Part shown: positions 17,301-25,172 of the stretch, one piece after another
Numbering within the stretch: position 1 is the first letter of the stretch
How the letters are laid out: the number at the start of each line of letters is the position of its first letter
Virus record (IMG/VR): IMGVR_UViG_3300046507_000747
Coordinates: 25,754 to 89,753 of that record
Source of the DNA: a virus
DNA length: 64,000 nucleotides
Direction: 5' to 3' (one strand)
Made by a program: the position numbers and the translations under genes
The notes under the pieces: model-generated
Told to the model about the DNA's origin: nothing
Databases searched by the model: none
The model's input: the letters and a program-made list of their open reading frames with translations, nothing else

Positions 17301-18026
17301 GGACTCGGTGCTGGCTGCCCAGATGTTGCGCAGGCCGGTGTTGTCCATGGCGAACAGGCAGACGTGCCAGTAGTCGTTGCGAAGGCTGGCCTGCATCTCC
17401 TTGTCACCCGGCTCGGCGCGGATGACGCGGTCGTCGCACAGGTACGCCTCGATGCCGAAGATCGGCTTGACCCCGGCCTTGTCGGCGGCACGCTGCAGCT
17501 CGGGGTGTCCGGCGCAGGTGCCGTGGTCGGTGATGGCGACGGCGCTCTGGCCGTGGCGGGTGACCTCACGGAGGATTTCGTCCATGCGGGACAGGCCGTC
17601 GAGGGGGCTGTACTCGCTGTGGGTGTGCAGGTGCACGAACCCGCCGGGGCGAGTGCCGGGTGGGCTGTCGAGGGCTTCGAGCTGGTCGAGGACCTCGTGG
17701 TAGGTGGGGATGCCGTCCTCGTCGTCGAAGATCGCGGAGCGGCTGTAGGCGAGGCACAGCCTGTCGCTGCCGAGGTCTTGTTCCTCGACTCGGTGTGCCG
17801 GGACGGCAGTGACACCGTCCTCCAGCGCCTCCATGACTCCGGCCGCGCCGTCGTTCAGTGCGCGGCGCCATGTCAGGTGGGTGACGATGACGGGCGCGGC
17901 AGCGGGGACGAGCAGCCAGCGGGTGCCGTCTTCCTCGTGCTCGACGAGTGCGGGAAGCTGGGCGCGAAGTTCGCCAACCTGCACATAAGGGGCGTCAGGT
18001 GCGTAGGAGCTGATGAGGCGCAGCAC
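14349..18026 (-). CDS. dnaE: DNA polymerase III alpha subunit (family C)
   Basis: A 1225-residue protein. A ~130-residue N-terminal extension is followed by the PHP domain (HLHTHSEYS near residue 135, AITDHGTCAGHPEL). The polymerase core has GPGRGSGGGSLVAYLA and the catalytic PDFDVDF, later KFDILTLRTLDTIQET, and a helix-hairpin-helix GSVKGVGDVAVKAL. The C-terminus has an OB-type segment. The GTG at 18026 has AAGGACC at the right distance; the frame upstream of it is open but not coding-like. It would be the replicative polymerase with the primase and helicase encoded downstream of it in coordinates. Using a family C enzyme in a phage is a clear departure from T4- or T7-type replication. Confidence 0.92.
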   Translation of the reverse strand: MLRLISSYAPDAPYVQVGELRAQLPALVEHEEDGTRWLLVPAAAPVIVTHLTWRRALNDGAAGVMEALEDGVTAVPAHRVEEQDLGSDRLCLAYSRSAIFDDEDGIPTYHEVLDQLEALDSPPGTRPGGFVHLHTHSEYSPLDGLSRMDEILREVTRHGQSAVAITDHGTCAGHPELQRAADKAGVKPIFGIEAYLCDDRVIRAEPGDKEMQASLRNDYWHVCLFAMDNTGLRNIWAASTESFRDGLYYRPRMDWDTLGRFSEGVIASTGCLRGPVAVAIKNGDADLALQRLTRLMDLFPGRLYVELQPNDMPDQVKLNTALVALAREFNLPLLATVDSHFPTADDAHAHDVWIACQTNKDVQDEGDLFAEDLNLYVMGEAEVRAGLAYLGQDVVEEAIANTRALAERCDARIEGETTTPSFTGDPAEDERRLRELCLDNWNRLPANAQDFSDTERVYRDRYAREMELLVDKGFCGYYLMVADYVGWAKDHGILVGPGRGSGGGSLVAYLARITSLDPVKHDLLFERFLTRGRAGLPDFDVDFPASKKAHILGYLRERWGERNVVSIGSELRLKNKAVINELVRALASSLPEGAAADLRQVSALIDEAEAGTAGLGMSWEDLWVQHGEQLQPFADRYPELFAMAERLVGRLKSYGRHAAGVVISTGAPLTDWLPMRTIDGEEQMVTQWAMGDVEAIGLVKFDILTLRTLDTIQETLDLVREQRRYEIDLEAWEVEFEDPLVWEELQAAHTVGVFQIETHSGTRLCERMRPRNVAELADMVTIVRPGPMNSGLTDLYLRRRAGEQAVTYPDPRLEKVLAPTYGAMIYQEQVMAVTQLLAGYDESEADGVRRILGKKKISAIADAGQEFLSRVDIPREQAERLWSQMAEFSKYGFNKSHAYAYAFLAFWTAFLKVNYPREFLVSAMSTVDKDRVPEFVKEARRLDVEVLPPDINTSGPGFTADPEQYAVRYGLGSVKGVGDVAVKALVETQPYASWEDFETRKSPKANAGVVALLARIGAFDTLVSNRRGLEAKLLAAKTKEDARCVHKIELFESTALPCSFNWASEPAPVNPRTGKTLKRKPLPKRCTKACRQYTAPPPLQIEAVEPYSPVDIRTIEHEMLGTYLSSTPFDDLDPNDRAVCRAQAEQLAAGPNGTYYVAAIVAGARPHRTGDMGFLTLETELSTLRVAVFRDAWAVEQRRFTKGALCLAELRKNDRGLSLVTYQPL

Positions 18027-18154
18027 GGTGGTGGTCCTTGCGCGTGGAGGGTGGTGAAGGTTGACCGGGCCGCCCCGGGGAAGAACGCAGCGCTGAAACG
18101 CTGAGCGCCGTATCTGACGGCACCGGGGCGGACCGGTGTCTGTGTGCGCCTGGA

Positions 18155-19144
18155 TCAGGCGGCGGGAGTCTGCGGTACGCCGAGGTTCGCGATGCGGCTG
18201 CGCAGGTCGCCGGAGATGTCCGCCGGACCGCTGTCGGCGGCCGAGAGGTTCACCATGCCGCCGGTGGCCGCCGTGGCGGCGACGATGGTGCCGTCCTTCT
18301 CGACCGTCTTGGTCGGGTCGAAAAAGCGGGCGTAGTACTCGTCGGAGGCCTTGTCGGCGACGATGCCTTCCAGGCTGACCTCGCGCTCGGCGACGGCCTG
18401 GAGGTACTTCTCCCAGATGGGGGTGCCCGGCTTGATGAGGTTCTGGCCGGTCGCCGGGTCCGTGATCGGGTCGATCGGGACGATCTTGTACTCGGTGTCG
18501 GTGCCGGTGCCGCTGCGGGTGACGCTGAAGTCCCGGTCGACGACCGTCCCGTACAGGCCGTGGAGGGCCTTGAAGTGGGCGAAGAAGCCCTTCATGGGCT
18601 GGTTGATCACCAGGATGCGGGGGTACTTCAGCTTGTTGCCGGTGGGCTTGCCGTCGGAGCCCAGCTCGTCGACCTCGTCGATCTTGTCGCGGATGCCGAC
18701 GACGACACCCTGCTTGGCCGGGCCTCCGAGGGCCTCGCTGCCGTCGCCACGCACGATCTCCCGCTCGATGGCGAGGGCCCACACACGGGGGCGAGCGGTG
18801 GCGGGCTTGCCGAAGGAGTTCTTCAGCTTGCCGTCGTCGATGTAGCAGTCCTGGTAGTGGCCGCCGAACGCCTTGTCGTAGCGGCACACCGAGGTCATGT
18901 TCTTGGGCCACTTCTCGGCATCCTTGGGGCCCGGCTTGGTGGGCACAAACGAATGCTGGTTGACCCAGATCCAGTCGTCGTGGTCCGTGAGGAGGCGGAC
19001 GACTGCGGAGTCGCCGTCGTCCTTGAGGCCGAAGTAGTCGGGGCCGCGACGGCCGCTGGAGGAGACGCTTGCCTCCTTCTCGGCCTGCTCGGCGGCGGTG
19101 CCGCCTCGGCGGAAGTTGATGACGGGGCTCGTGTTGGCGGTCAC
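18155..19144 (-). CDS. Candidate ssDNA-binding protein, gp32-like
   Basis: A 329-residue protein starting at a GTG with CAGGAG upstream. The N-terminal block GLKDDGDSAVVRLLTDHDD followed by WVNQHSFVP resembles the OB-fold entry of actinophage gp32/SSB-like proteins, and it holds a possible zinc set (C in SVCRY, H in GGHYQDC). Central segments KLKYPRILVINQPMKG and TEYKIVPIDPITDP look like beta strands. Placement directly upstream of dnaE supports a replication role. There is no full acidic tail, so the assignment is only moderately secure. Confidence 0.55.
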   Translation of the reverse strand: MTANTSPVINFRRGGTAAEQAEKEASVSSSGRRGPDYFGLKDDGDSAVVRLLTDHDDWIWVNQHSFVPTKPGPKDAEKWPKNMTSVCRYDKAFGGHYQDCYIDDGKLKNSFGKPATARPRVWALAIEREIVRGDGSEALGGPAKQGVVVGIRDKIDEVDELGSDGKPTGNKLKYPRILVINQPMKGFFAHFKALHGLYGTVVDRDFSVTRSGTGTDTEYKIVPIDPITDPATGQNLIKPGTPIWEKYLQAVAEREVSLEGIVADKASDEYYARFFDPTKTVEKDGTIVAATAATGGMVNLSAADSGPADISGDLRSRIANLGVPQTPAA

Positions 19145-19182
19145 GAAGGCTCCTGATGATCTTTGATGGCAGGTGAAGCCAG

Positions 19183-19932
19183 TTATGCGACGACGGCAGT
19201 GGCAGCTGCCGTAATCAACTCCCCGGTCACCGTGGCCTCTTCGTGGAGAAAGACGACGGGAATTCCGATGTCTCGCACCACGAGGAACGGCAGGTCGTTG
19301 GCGGCGTGGAACCCCACCGCGAAGTGGGGGCATCCACGGCCCGTCAGGGCCTGCGCGAGCCCTTCCCGCCACTGGGCCAGCCTGTCGACGTCGTCGCAGG
19401 TAGAGGCCAGAAGCAGGTAGGAGTACGGCCATGCGGCCGGGGGGTCGGATCGGGGATGGCGGTCCCTGTCTCCGTCATCATCAAAGCCTTCGGTGGAACC
19501 CGAAGCAAGAAATTGAAGGACCGGATTTCCGGTCTCCTCAGCCAGAGTTTCAATAATGTCTCTGGCGGTTCTTCCGGTGCCGAATTCGGCGTTCTCCTGG
19601 GCGGCTTGGGCGGCTGCCTTGCGGAGGATGGCCTGCACGGCCGCGCGGTCCACGAAGGTGGTGCCGGGCTGCTTGCGGTCGTAGGCGGCCCGGCGCTCGC
19701 GGTTGATGAGCACCTTGAAGATCTCGGTCAGCTCGGCGTTGTTGGGGCCGCCGAGGGCCTGGTACGCCTCGCGGATCTCCCGCTTGGTCGCCGTCGTCGG
19801 CACACCGAGCCGGGCGTAGTAGCCGTTGACGTCGTGGACGACCGGCGCCGGGCGGGGCGCGGTGGGTACCAGGCTGCTGCCGGTGGAGATGATGATGTGC
19901 TCGGGACGGCCGTTGATGCGCAGTCCCGTCAT
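19183..19932 (-). CDS. Degenerate J-domain protein
   Basis: A 249-residue protein. Residues about 37-88 (NGYYARLGVPTTATKREIRE to INRERRAAYDR) follow the DnaJ J-domain, but the His-Pro-Asp tripeptide that stimulates DnaK is replaced by Gly-Gly-Pro. It should therefore not activate DnaK in the usual way. The C-terminal half contains LQFLASGSTEG and an alpha/beta part ending TVTGELITAA. It sits between the SSB-like and primase genes, so a phage-specific assembly factor for the replisome is possible. Confidence 0.6.
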   Translation of the reverse strand: MTGLRINGRPEHIIISTGSSLVPTAPRPAPVVHDVNGYYARLGVPTTATKREIREAYQALGGPNNAELTEIFKVLINRERRAAYDRKQPGTTFVDRAAVQAILRKAAAQAAQENAEFGTGRTARDIIETLAEETGNPVLQFLASGSTEGFDDDGDRDRHPRSDPPAAWPYSYLLLASTCDDVDRLAQWREGLAQALTGRGCPHFAVGFHAANDLPFLVVRDIGIPVVFLHEEATVTGELITAAATAVVA

Positions 19933-19935
19933 CGC

Positions 19936-20079
19936 CTACTCCCCCTCGTTGTCCTCGCCCGTCTCCTGGACGAGCGCTTCCCACTCTGCCGGGGTCAGCG
20001 CGCGTGCGATCTTGGACGTCAGCGCGTCCTCGACCTGGTCTCCGACGGCGGTGATCTGGCCGGTGCCGAACTTGAGCAT
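19936..20079 (-). CDS. 47-residue acidic hypothetical protein
   Basis: MLKFGTGQITAVGDQVED and an acidic end EWEALVQETGEDNEGE. The ATG at 20079 has AGGAGGA six bases upstream. Four bases separate its stop from the J-domain start. The leader contains the E2 element. No family recognised. Confidence 0.65.
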   Translation of the reverse strand: MLKFGTGQITAVGDQVEDALTSKIARALTPAEWEALVQETGEDNEGE

Positions 20080-20132
20080 ACGTTCCTCCTGGGGTGGTCA
20101 CCCCTTGGGCCGCCCGGGGCGACTCAGACAGC
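20080..20132 (-). promoter_or_regulatory. Start-associated RNA hairpin, copy E2
   Basis: Minus-strand RNA has GCTGTC at the primase stop, then GTCGCCCC pairing with GGGGTGAC (one G-U), with CCCAAGGGGTGACC at the apex side, and then AGGAGGA before the ATG at 20079. The GCTGTC box overlaps coding sequence of the primase, so this copy is the least certain. Here the ribosome site is outside the stem. Confidence 0.4.
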
Positions 20133-21227
20133 GCACCGGCCGGGATGCACGACCTGGAAGCAGAGGTGGCAGTAGAGGACCTTCGGCTTCTCCCAGACCT
20201 GCCAGGGCACCGCGTACTCGTTGACGAGGACGTCGTACAGCGCATCGGACATCTCGGCGGGGTCAGCAGCGAAGGGGCTCTGCACGACCCAGTTCTGGCA
20301 CCAGGCGGAGGCGCGCTGCGGGGCACCAGGGAAGAACTTGCCGTTGTAGGTGCGGCCTGCGACGGCGCGCCATCCGGCGTCGTCGTTGTCCATGAACCAG
20401 ATGAGCTTCTTGCGGCCTCGCACCAGGTGCTCGATCTGCTCGTCGGTGACGACGGCGCCGAAGGTTCCCTCGATGTTGCTGTGGTGCTGGTGGCGGAGCT
20501 GACTCATGGGCGACTCGACGACGACGACCTCGTGCCGCAGGAACTCGCGGCCGAAGATCGTCTCGTCGCGAGGGAAGCCGGGGGTGCTCAGGTACTTCGG
20601 TGCGCTCGGGTCGGCAGCGGGCAGGCGGCGGGACTGCCAGCCGACGAGCTGGCCTTCCCAGTAGTGCGGGATGACGGCGCGCGGGCCGGTGCGCACCCGG
20701 GCCTCGGGCGGTCCCATGAAGCCGTCGGGGTCGAGGCAGATGCCCATCCGCTCGCAGGTCTCGATCGGGATGCCGCGCTCGCGGGTGATGTAGTCGGGGA
20801 CGCCCTGCCAGCGCTCCAGCATGCGGGGGCTGTAGACCGGCATCGGCGGCCGGGACTTCGGCGTGTAGAGGGCGTCGAAGAAGGCGAGCATGTCGGGCAG
20901 GCCGACGGCGCGGGTGAGTCCGGCTTCGCCGAGGAGCCATTCGCGGGCCTCGTCGATGGTGGTGTCGCCGCGCACCGTGGCGATGAGCCACAGGATGGTG
21001 CCGCTGGAGTCACATCCGAGACAGTGGAACAGCAGCTTCGAGGCCGACAGGGCGGCGGTGGGGTTGCGCTCCTGGTCGTTGTGGAAGGCCCCGACCGGGC
21101 ACGGGATGATCAGCTCGTCGCGGACCTGTCGCTTGACCTGGATGCCGAGGGAGTCGAGGACGTCCTTGGCGATCTGGGCCTTGTGCTCGTCGGGGAGCGC
21201 GGTGAGCTGGTCGAGGTCAGTCGTCAT
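20124..21227 (-). CDS. DnaG-type primase
   Basis: A 367-residue protein. N-terminal zinc-ribbon CPVGAFHND..FHCLGC (about residues 43-72), then a middle region, and a TOPRIM set: Glu in VVVVESPMS about residue 233 and Asp-x-Asp in LIWFMDNDDAG about residue 277. It makes RNA primers for DnaE. The protein is shorter than bacterial DnaG because it lacks the helicase-binding C-terminal domain. It overlaps the small zinc protein upstream of it by eleven bases. Confidence 0.85.
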   Translation of the reverse strand: MTTDLDQLTALPDEHKAQIAKDVLDSLGIQVKRQVRDELIIPCPVGAFHNDQERNPTAALSASKLLFHCLGCDSSGTILWLIATVRGDTTIDEAREWLLGEAGLTRAVGLPDMLAFFDALYTPKSRPPMPVYSPRMLERWQGVPDYITRERGIPIETCERMGICLDPDGFMGPPEARVRTGPRAVIPHYWEGQLVGWQSRRLPAADPSAPKYLSTPGFPRDETIFGREFLRHEVVVVESPMSQLRHQHHSNIEGTFGAVVTDEQIEHLVRGRKKLIWFMDNDDAGWRAVAGRTYNGKFFPGAPQRASAWCQNWVVQSPFAADPAEMSDALYDVLVNEYAVPWQVWEKPKVLYCHLCFQVVHPGRCAV

Positions 21228-21516
21228 AGGAGTCGACGGCCTTGATGCGGGCCAGGTCGGCCGGGGAGGCCACGCGCTCGCTCCAGACGTACCCGCAGGA
21301 GGCGCAGCCCCGGCAGAGGTGCTCTGTGGTCTCGTCGGGGACGTCCCCTGGGGTGTCGCTCATGGCGACGATGGCGTCGCGGCGCTCCTTGCACATCCCG
21401 ACGACCACGGTGTCGTGGTACTCGGTGACGGGGAACTGGGTGAGGCACTTCGGGCAGCGGCTCTCCGGGTCGCCGGTGAAGGCGATGAGCCACGGCCCCA
21501 GTGCGGTGGAGGTCAT
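21217..21516 (-). CDS. 99-residue zinc-ribbon protein
   Basis: CPKC near residue 21 and CRGCASCGY near residue 70 give a two-CxxC ribbon. It overlaps the WhiB-like gene upstream by four bases and the primase start downstream by eleven. Probably a small nucleic-acid-binding helper; no family assigned. Confidence 0.7.
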   Translation of the reverse strand: MTSTALGPWLIAFTGDPESRCPKCLTQFPVTEYHDTVVVGMCKERRDAIVAMSDTPGDVPDETTEHLCRGCASCGYVWSERVASPADLARIKAVDSYDD

Positions 21517-22118
21517 GCGGCGACCTTCGATTCCTTCTGGGAAGCGCGCTCGGCCGCGCGCTGGACGCGGTGCGCCTCGCGGCAGGTGCACTCCGGGTGC
21601 GGGGCGAGCTGGAGTTCGTTCTTCTTGAAGTGCGCGCGGTAGCCGCGTTCGGTGCCGCAGATGGGCCGCAGGGGGGCCTGGAAGAGGCTGACGCGGCTGC
21701 CGGGGATCTCCTCGTACTGCTGCTGCTCCTCGGCCCGCCTGGCGGCTGCTGCGGCCTTCTCCTTGCGCTTGCGCTCCTCGGCGGCCTCCTTGTACGCCTG
21801 CTGGCGGGCGTTGTGGGCCAGGCGGCAGGGCTCGCAGTCCTCGCCCGCGTCATTGTGACGGCGGTAGGCCATCTCGCTTTCGCAGTCCGGTGGGAGAAGG
21901 TCGGCTTCGGTGATGCCGAGGGCAGCCCAGCGCTCTCCCTGGGTCTCTCCGCCCCAGATGCCCCACTCGCGGCCCTCGCGGCCAGCACGACGGCAGGCCA
22001 GCTCCACGGGGCAAGTGCCGCAGATCCGCAGGGCCTTGCGGGCGGCCTTGGTCTCGCGTGTCTTGCCGGTGTCGAACAGCTCGGGCTGGACGGCGCAGGG
22101 GAAGGCGTAGGCGGTCAC
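21513..22118 (-). CDS. WhiB-family iron-sulfur regulator with extension
   Basis: A 201-residue protein. The first 75 residues hold the Wbl signature: Cys8, then CGTCPVELAC about residue 33, and GIWGGETQGER about residue 53. That is four Cys for a 4Fe-4S cluster and the G(I/V)WGG turn. The remaining 125 residues are unusual: an Ala/Glu/Arg-rich helix and a further CEPC..CTCREAH Cys set. Wbl proteins act with sigma factor in actinobacteria, so this fixes the host phylum and could redirect host transcription. Overlaps DnaB-like gene by four bases. Confidence 0.85.
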   Translation of the reverse strand: MTAYAFPCAVQPELFDTGKTRETKAARKALRICGTCPVELACRRAGREGREWGIWGGETQGERWAALGITEADLLPPDCESEMAYRRHNDAGEDCEPCRLAHNARQQAYKEAAEERKRKEKAAAAARRAEEQQQYEEIPGSRVSLFQAPLRPICGTERGYRAHFKKNELQLAPHPECTCREAHRVQRAAERASQKESKVAA

Positions 22119-23419
22119 AGGGTCACCTCGCCGAGGACGTGCTGGGTGCCGTACCAGGGCTCCCAGGCGCAGCGCCAGTTGGTCAGGTCCATGCGTCGGG
22201 ACGCGAGCATTTGAAGGGTGGCCATACCGGCAGCGACCTCGGTTTCTGAGCGGATGAGGCCGAACACCCAGGAGCTGTAGCGCTCGATCGCCGAGGAGTC
22301 GGCGATGTGCTGCATCTCCAGTCGTCCGGCCTTCTGGGCGGCGGCGACGCCCTCACGGTTGATCTGGCAGTTCAGGAGCACCGACGGCATGTAGCGGCCG
22401 GTGGTGATGAGCGTGGACAGCTCGTTCATCAGCTCGGCGATCGTTTCGTGCTTGGGCCGCCGGGGGTTGGGGTTGGGGTGCTGGATGTGGGAGAGCTGGT
22501 CGATGATGATCGACTTCGCCCCGTAGGACTGGGCCTGGCGGATGAGGGCGGCGGGGGTGCGCAGGCCGTCGTCCGGGGAGAGGACGTGCAGGCCGTCCTT
22601 CAGGTCCTGCTCGTTCTCGGCGAGCCAGGTGCGGACTCGGTCGACGTCCTCAGCGGCGGCCGTGCCCTTCTGGTACTCGCGGTAGTCGACGCAGCAGATC
22701 TGGCAGGCGAGCCGGTCGTACGTCATCTGCACGCTGTTCTCCAGCGTGTAGAGGACGGTCTCCCGGTCGCGCCGCCACTCGGTGTTGGCGACGTGGGTGG
22801 CGCTGAACGACTTGGCACCCTTGGGCGGGGCGCACCAGGCGCAGATCTCGCCCCCGTGGACGCCGAGGGTGTGATTGTCGACGGCCTCCATCCCGAGGGA
22901 CATGCCGGTGACGACCTTCGGTGCGGCGGCGCGCTGGTCGTAGCGGGCGAGGGAGTCGCGCAGTCCCTGGACGCCTTCGACCTCGTTCTGCCGGTTGCGG
23001 ACCGACATGGAGAGGCCGTGGAAGGCGGCGGCGGCCTGGTGGACGGCCTCGACGCGTTCGTGCGGCTCGGCGTTGGCCATCGCGACGGCGGCCTCGCGCT
23101 GCAGGCGCTGGGACTCGGCCAGGACGTACTGGCTCTGCAGGTACTCGATCGCCGCGAAGACCTCGTCGACTTCGAGGTCCTCGTCCGGCAGGACGATGTT
23201 GCACTGCTCCAGCCGGTGTCCCCACTGCTCCTGCAGGAGTTCGCGGGAGGGCGCCTTGGTGCGGCCGGAGCGGTAGAAGTAGGAGACCGTCCACTCGACG
23301 ACGTCGCGCATGCCGGTCGTCGGGATGCACGCCGGGTCCAGGCCTGTGTCGGCCAGCTGCTCCAGCGCGTCTACGTCGGTGAGGCTGGCGTAGAGGACGG
23401 TCTCTGCGTGCATGGTCAT
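22115..23419 (-). CDS. DnaB-like replicative helicase
   Basis: A 434-residue RecA-fold ATPase. The P-loop region reads APPKGAKSFSATHVA, missing the usual Gly-x4-Gly-Lys-(S/T) start but keeping Gly-Ala-Lys-Ser. Walker B-type SIIIDQLSHI follows, with an arginine-finger-like region VLLNCQINREG and a C-terminal RRMDLTNWRCAWEPW. N-terminal helical domain of about 150 residues as in DnaB/gp41. It would unwind at the fork with the DnaC-like loader at 24277. Start at 23419 overlaps the LuxR-type stop as ATGA. Confidence 0.8.
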   Translation of the reverse strand: MTMHAETVLYASLTDVDALEQLADTGLDPACIPTTGMRDVVEWTVSYFYRSGRTKAPSRELLQEQWGHRLEQCNIVLPDEDLEVDEVFAAIEYLQSQYVLAESQRLQREAAVAMANAEPHERVEAVHQAAAAFHGLSMSVRNRQNEVEGVQGLRDSLARYDQRAAAPKVVTGMSLGMEAVDNHTLGVHGGEICAWCAPPKGAKSFSATHVANTEWRRDRETVLYTLENSVQMTYDRLACQICCVDYREYQKGTAAAEDVDRVRTWLAENEQDLKDGLHVLSPDDGLRTPAALIRQAQSYGAKSIIIDQLSHIQHPNPNPRRPKHETIAELMNELSTLITTGRYMPSVLLNCQINREGVAAAQKAGRLEMQHIADSSAIERYSSWVFGLIRSETEVAAGMATLQMLASRRMDLTNWRCAWEPWYGTQHVLGEVTL

Positions 23420-23655
23420 GCGGTCACCTGTGGGAACGCCAGGCCCTTGGCGACGGCCAGGGCGACTGCGTGCGTGCGGTTGTCGGCGCCGAGGCAGGGG
23501 CGGATGCGGTAGCGCCAGTACTCGCGGACGGTGTGGACGCTGATCTCCAGGTCGCCAGCGATCTCGGCGTCGCTGTACCCCCCGCTCGCGAGCTGGACGA
23601 TGTCCCCCTCCCTCGGCGAGAGGGGGTCCCCGAGAGTCTTGGCCGCCAGGGTCAC
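23416..23655 (-). CDS. LuxR-type HTH protein, 79 residues
   Basis: Nearly the whole protein is the GerE/LuxR DNA-binding domain: LSPREGDIVQLASGGYSD, EIAGDLEISVHTVREYW and RTHAVALAVAKGL. No receiver or ligand domain. It starts at a GTG overlapping the upstream stop. It could repress or activate the replication operon. Confidence 0.75.
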   Translation of the reverse strand: MTLAAKTLGDPLSPREGDIVQLASGGYSDAEIAGDLEISVHTVREYWRYRIRPCLGADNRTHAVALAVAKGLAFPQVTA

Positions 23656-24275
23656 CGGGCGCCCTGCGGGAGGCTGTCGACGTCGGCGGCGACCATGCGC
23701 AGCGCCACGGCGAGCCCGGCCAGCTCCATGTTGCCCTCGGCGTGCTTCATGACCTCACCGGCCAGGTGGCGCACGGAGTCGCCCGGGGTGCGCTGGCGGA
23801 TGAAGGTGACGAAGTTCGGCGTCTCGGCCTGCTGGCGGGCCCTGTTCAGCTCGGTCTCGTACCGCTCGGCCGTCTGCTTGGCTTCCTCGGTGCGCTGCTT
23901 CCACATCCGGCACTGCTTGATGAGGTTGTCGTTGCGCTTCTGCAGGTCGATCAGGGCCTGGTTCGCGGTGGCCAGCTCGGACTCGGGGCCGCGCATGGCG
24001 GCGGCGATCTCGCCGACGCGCTTCTCCAGTTCGAGGACGGCCGTCTTGGAAGTACCCAGGAGGGTGCTCAGGGTGCGGACCTTGTGGTCGACGACGCGTA
24101 CCTGCTCGGCGGCCTTCTCAGCGGTCATGCCCGCCTTCGGGGTGTAGTGCCGGGTGACCTGGTTGTTGGCCGTGGCCTCCCAGGCAGCGGGCAGGCCCAT
24201 GGACGCCGGAAGCGTTCCCCCTCGGGAGTTGGCCGTCCTGGGGATAGATGCGAAAAGCTCGTCGTCAAAGCTCAT
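23652..24275 (-). CDS. Coiled-coil protein
   Basis: A 207-residue protein with a disordered first 50 residues and a long heptad region (TLSTLLGTSKTAVLELEKRV to ALIDLQKRNDNLIK and EEAKQTAERYETELNRARQQ). Located between the helicase loader and the LuxR-type gene with a 4-base overlap to the latter. Perhaps a scaffold for the replisome; no family recognised. Confidence 0.7.
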   Translation of the reverse strand: MSFDDELFASIPRTANSRGGTLPASMGLPAAWEATANNQVTRHYTPKAGMTAEKAAEQVRVVDHKVRTLSTLLGTSKTAVLELEKRVGEIAAAMRGPESELATANQALIDLQKRNDNLIKQCRMWKQRTEEAKQTAERYETELNRARQQAETPNFVTFIRQRTPGDSVRHLAGEVMKHAEGNMELAGLAVALRMVAADVDSLPQGAR

Positions 24276-24276
24276 G

Positions 24277-25125
24277 TCATACCGCCGTGATGGGTCGGGC
24301 CAGGCCGAGTTCGGCTTCCTGGCGGGAGAGTTCGCGTCGCACCGGCCGGTAGTCGGTGCCGGGGATCTCGATGAAGTCGGCGGACTCGCTGAGCAGGCTC
24401 ATCGCGTAGACGCCGTAGCCCTGCTGGATCTCCTGGGGAGATCGGTTACTGGTGATGATCGTGGGCGCGGCATCGGAGACGCGGGCGCGGATGATGCGGT
24501 CGACCATGTCCTCGACTACGTCGATCCGGCCCTTGTTCTCTTTGCCCATGTCGTCCATGGCGAGGACGTCCACGTTGCGCACGCGGCGCGTCCAGTGCTC
24601 GCGCTCGTCCTTGTCGCGCCAGGTGGAGGTGAAGAGGTCGATGACGTCGTTGAACTGCGAGAAGTGGGCCTGAAATCCGTTGGCCATGAGGAACTTGCAC
24701 AGCAGAGCGAGGAAAAGCGTCTTGCCGGTGCCGGGGTCCTTGGACCAGAGGATCAGGTTGCGTCCGGTGGCTATGTTGCGGGCCGCCTGGAGGGCGTAGC
24801 CCATGACCTGTTCAACGATGTGCTGCGGAACAGTCTTGATGTCGTCCCAGCCCAGGCGCTGGTAGTTCATTGGGATGCCCGCGTTGAGGAACCACAGGTG
24901 CATGAGCCACTGGTCGCGGCAGTCGCACTCGTAGGTGACGACCTCCTCCGTGCGGCGGTTTGCGGCGTCGTCGGCGTACCAGCGGTAGGTGTTGCTGTCC
25001 CGCTTGAGGCAGGTCAGGCAGGTGTCCTTGGGGCTGGTCCATAGGCGGGGGCGGACGGCCTTGAGCCGGTCGAAGTCCGGGTTGGACAGCGGCTGGCAGG
25101 ACGGAGGAGGCGGAGGTCGTTTCAA
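24277..25125 (-). CDS. DnaC/DnaI-like helicase loader
   Basis: A 282-residue AAA+ protein. Walker A SKDPGTGKTLF about residue 141, Walker B VDVLAMDDMG about residue 196, and sensor-like TIITSNRSP about residue 228. An N-terminal zinc-type region has CLTCLKR and CDC. The TTG at 25125 is chosen because AAGGACC lies about eight bases upstream, the same arrangement as the dnaE start; a longer open frame upstream is not coding-like. It is expected to load the DnaB-like helicase. Confidence 0.8.
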   Translation of the reverse strand: MKRPPPPPSCQPLSNPDFDRLKAVRPRLWTSPKDTCLTCLKRDSNTYRWYADDAANRRTEEVVTYECDCRDQWLMHLWFLNAGIPMNYQRLGWDDIKTVPQHIVEQVMGYALQAARNIATGRNLILWSKDPGTGKTLFLALLCKFLMANGFQAHFSQFNDVIDLFTSTWRDKDEREHWTRRVRNVDVLAMDDMGKENKGRIDVVEDMVDRIIRARVSDAAPTIITSNRSPQEIQQGYGVYAMSLLSESADFIEIPGTDYRPVRRELSRQEAELGLARPITAV

Positions 25126-25172
25126 GGTGGCGGTCCTTGATGAAGGCCCAGTGGCGGCCGGGCGGTGGTAGA

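Noticed and set aside
18027-18911. N-terminal extension of dnaE to 18911
   Set aside because: The extension overlaps the SSB-like gene and is Arg/Gly/His-rich noise. GTG at 18026 has a ribosome binding site.
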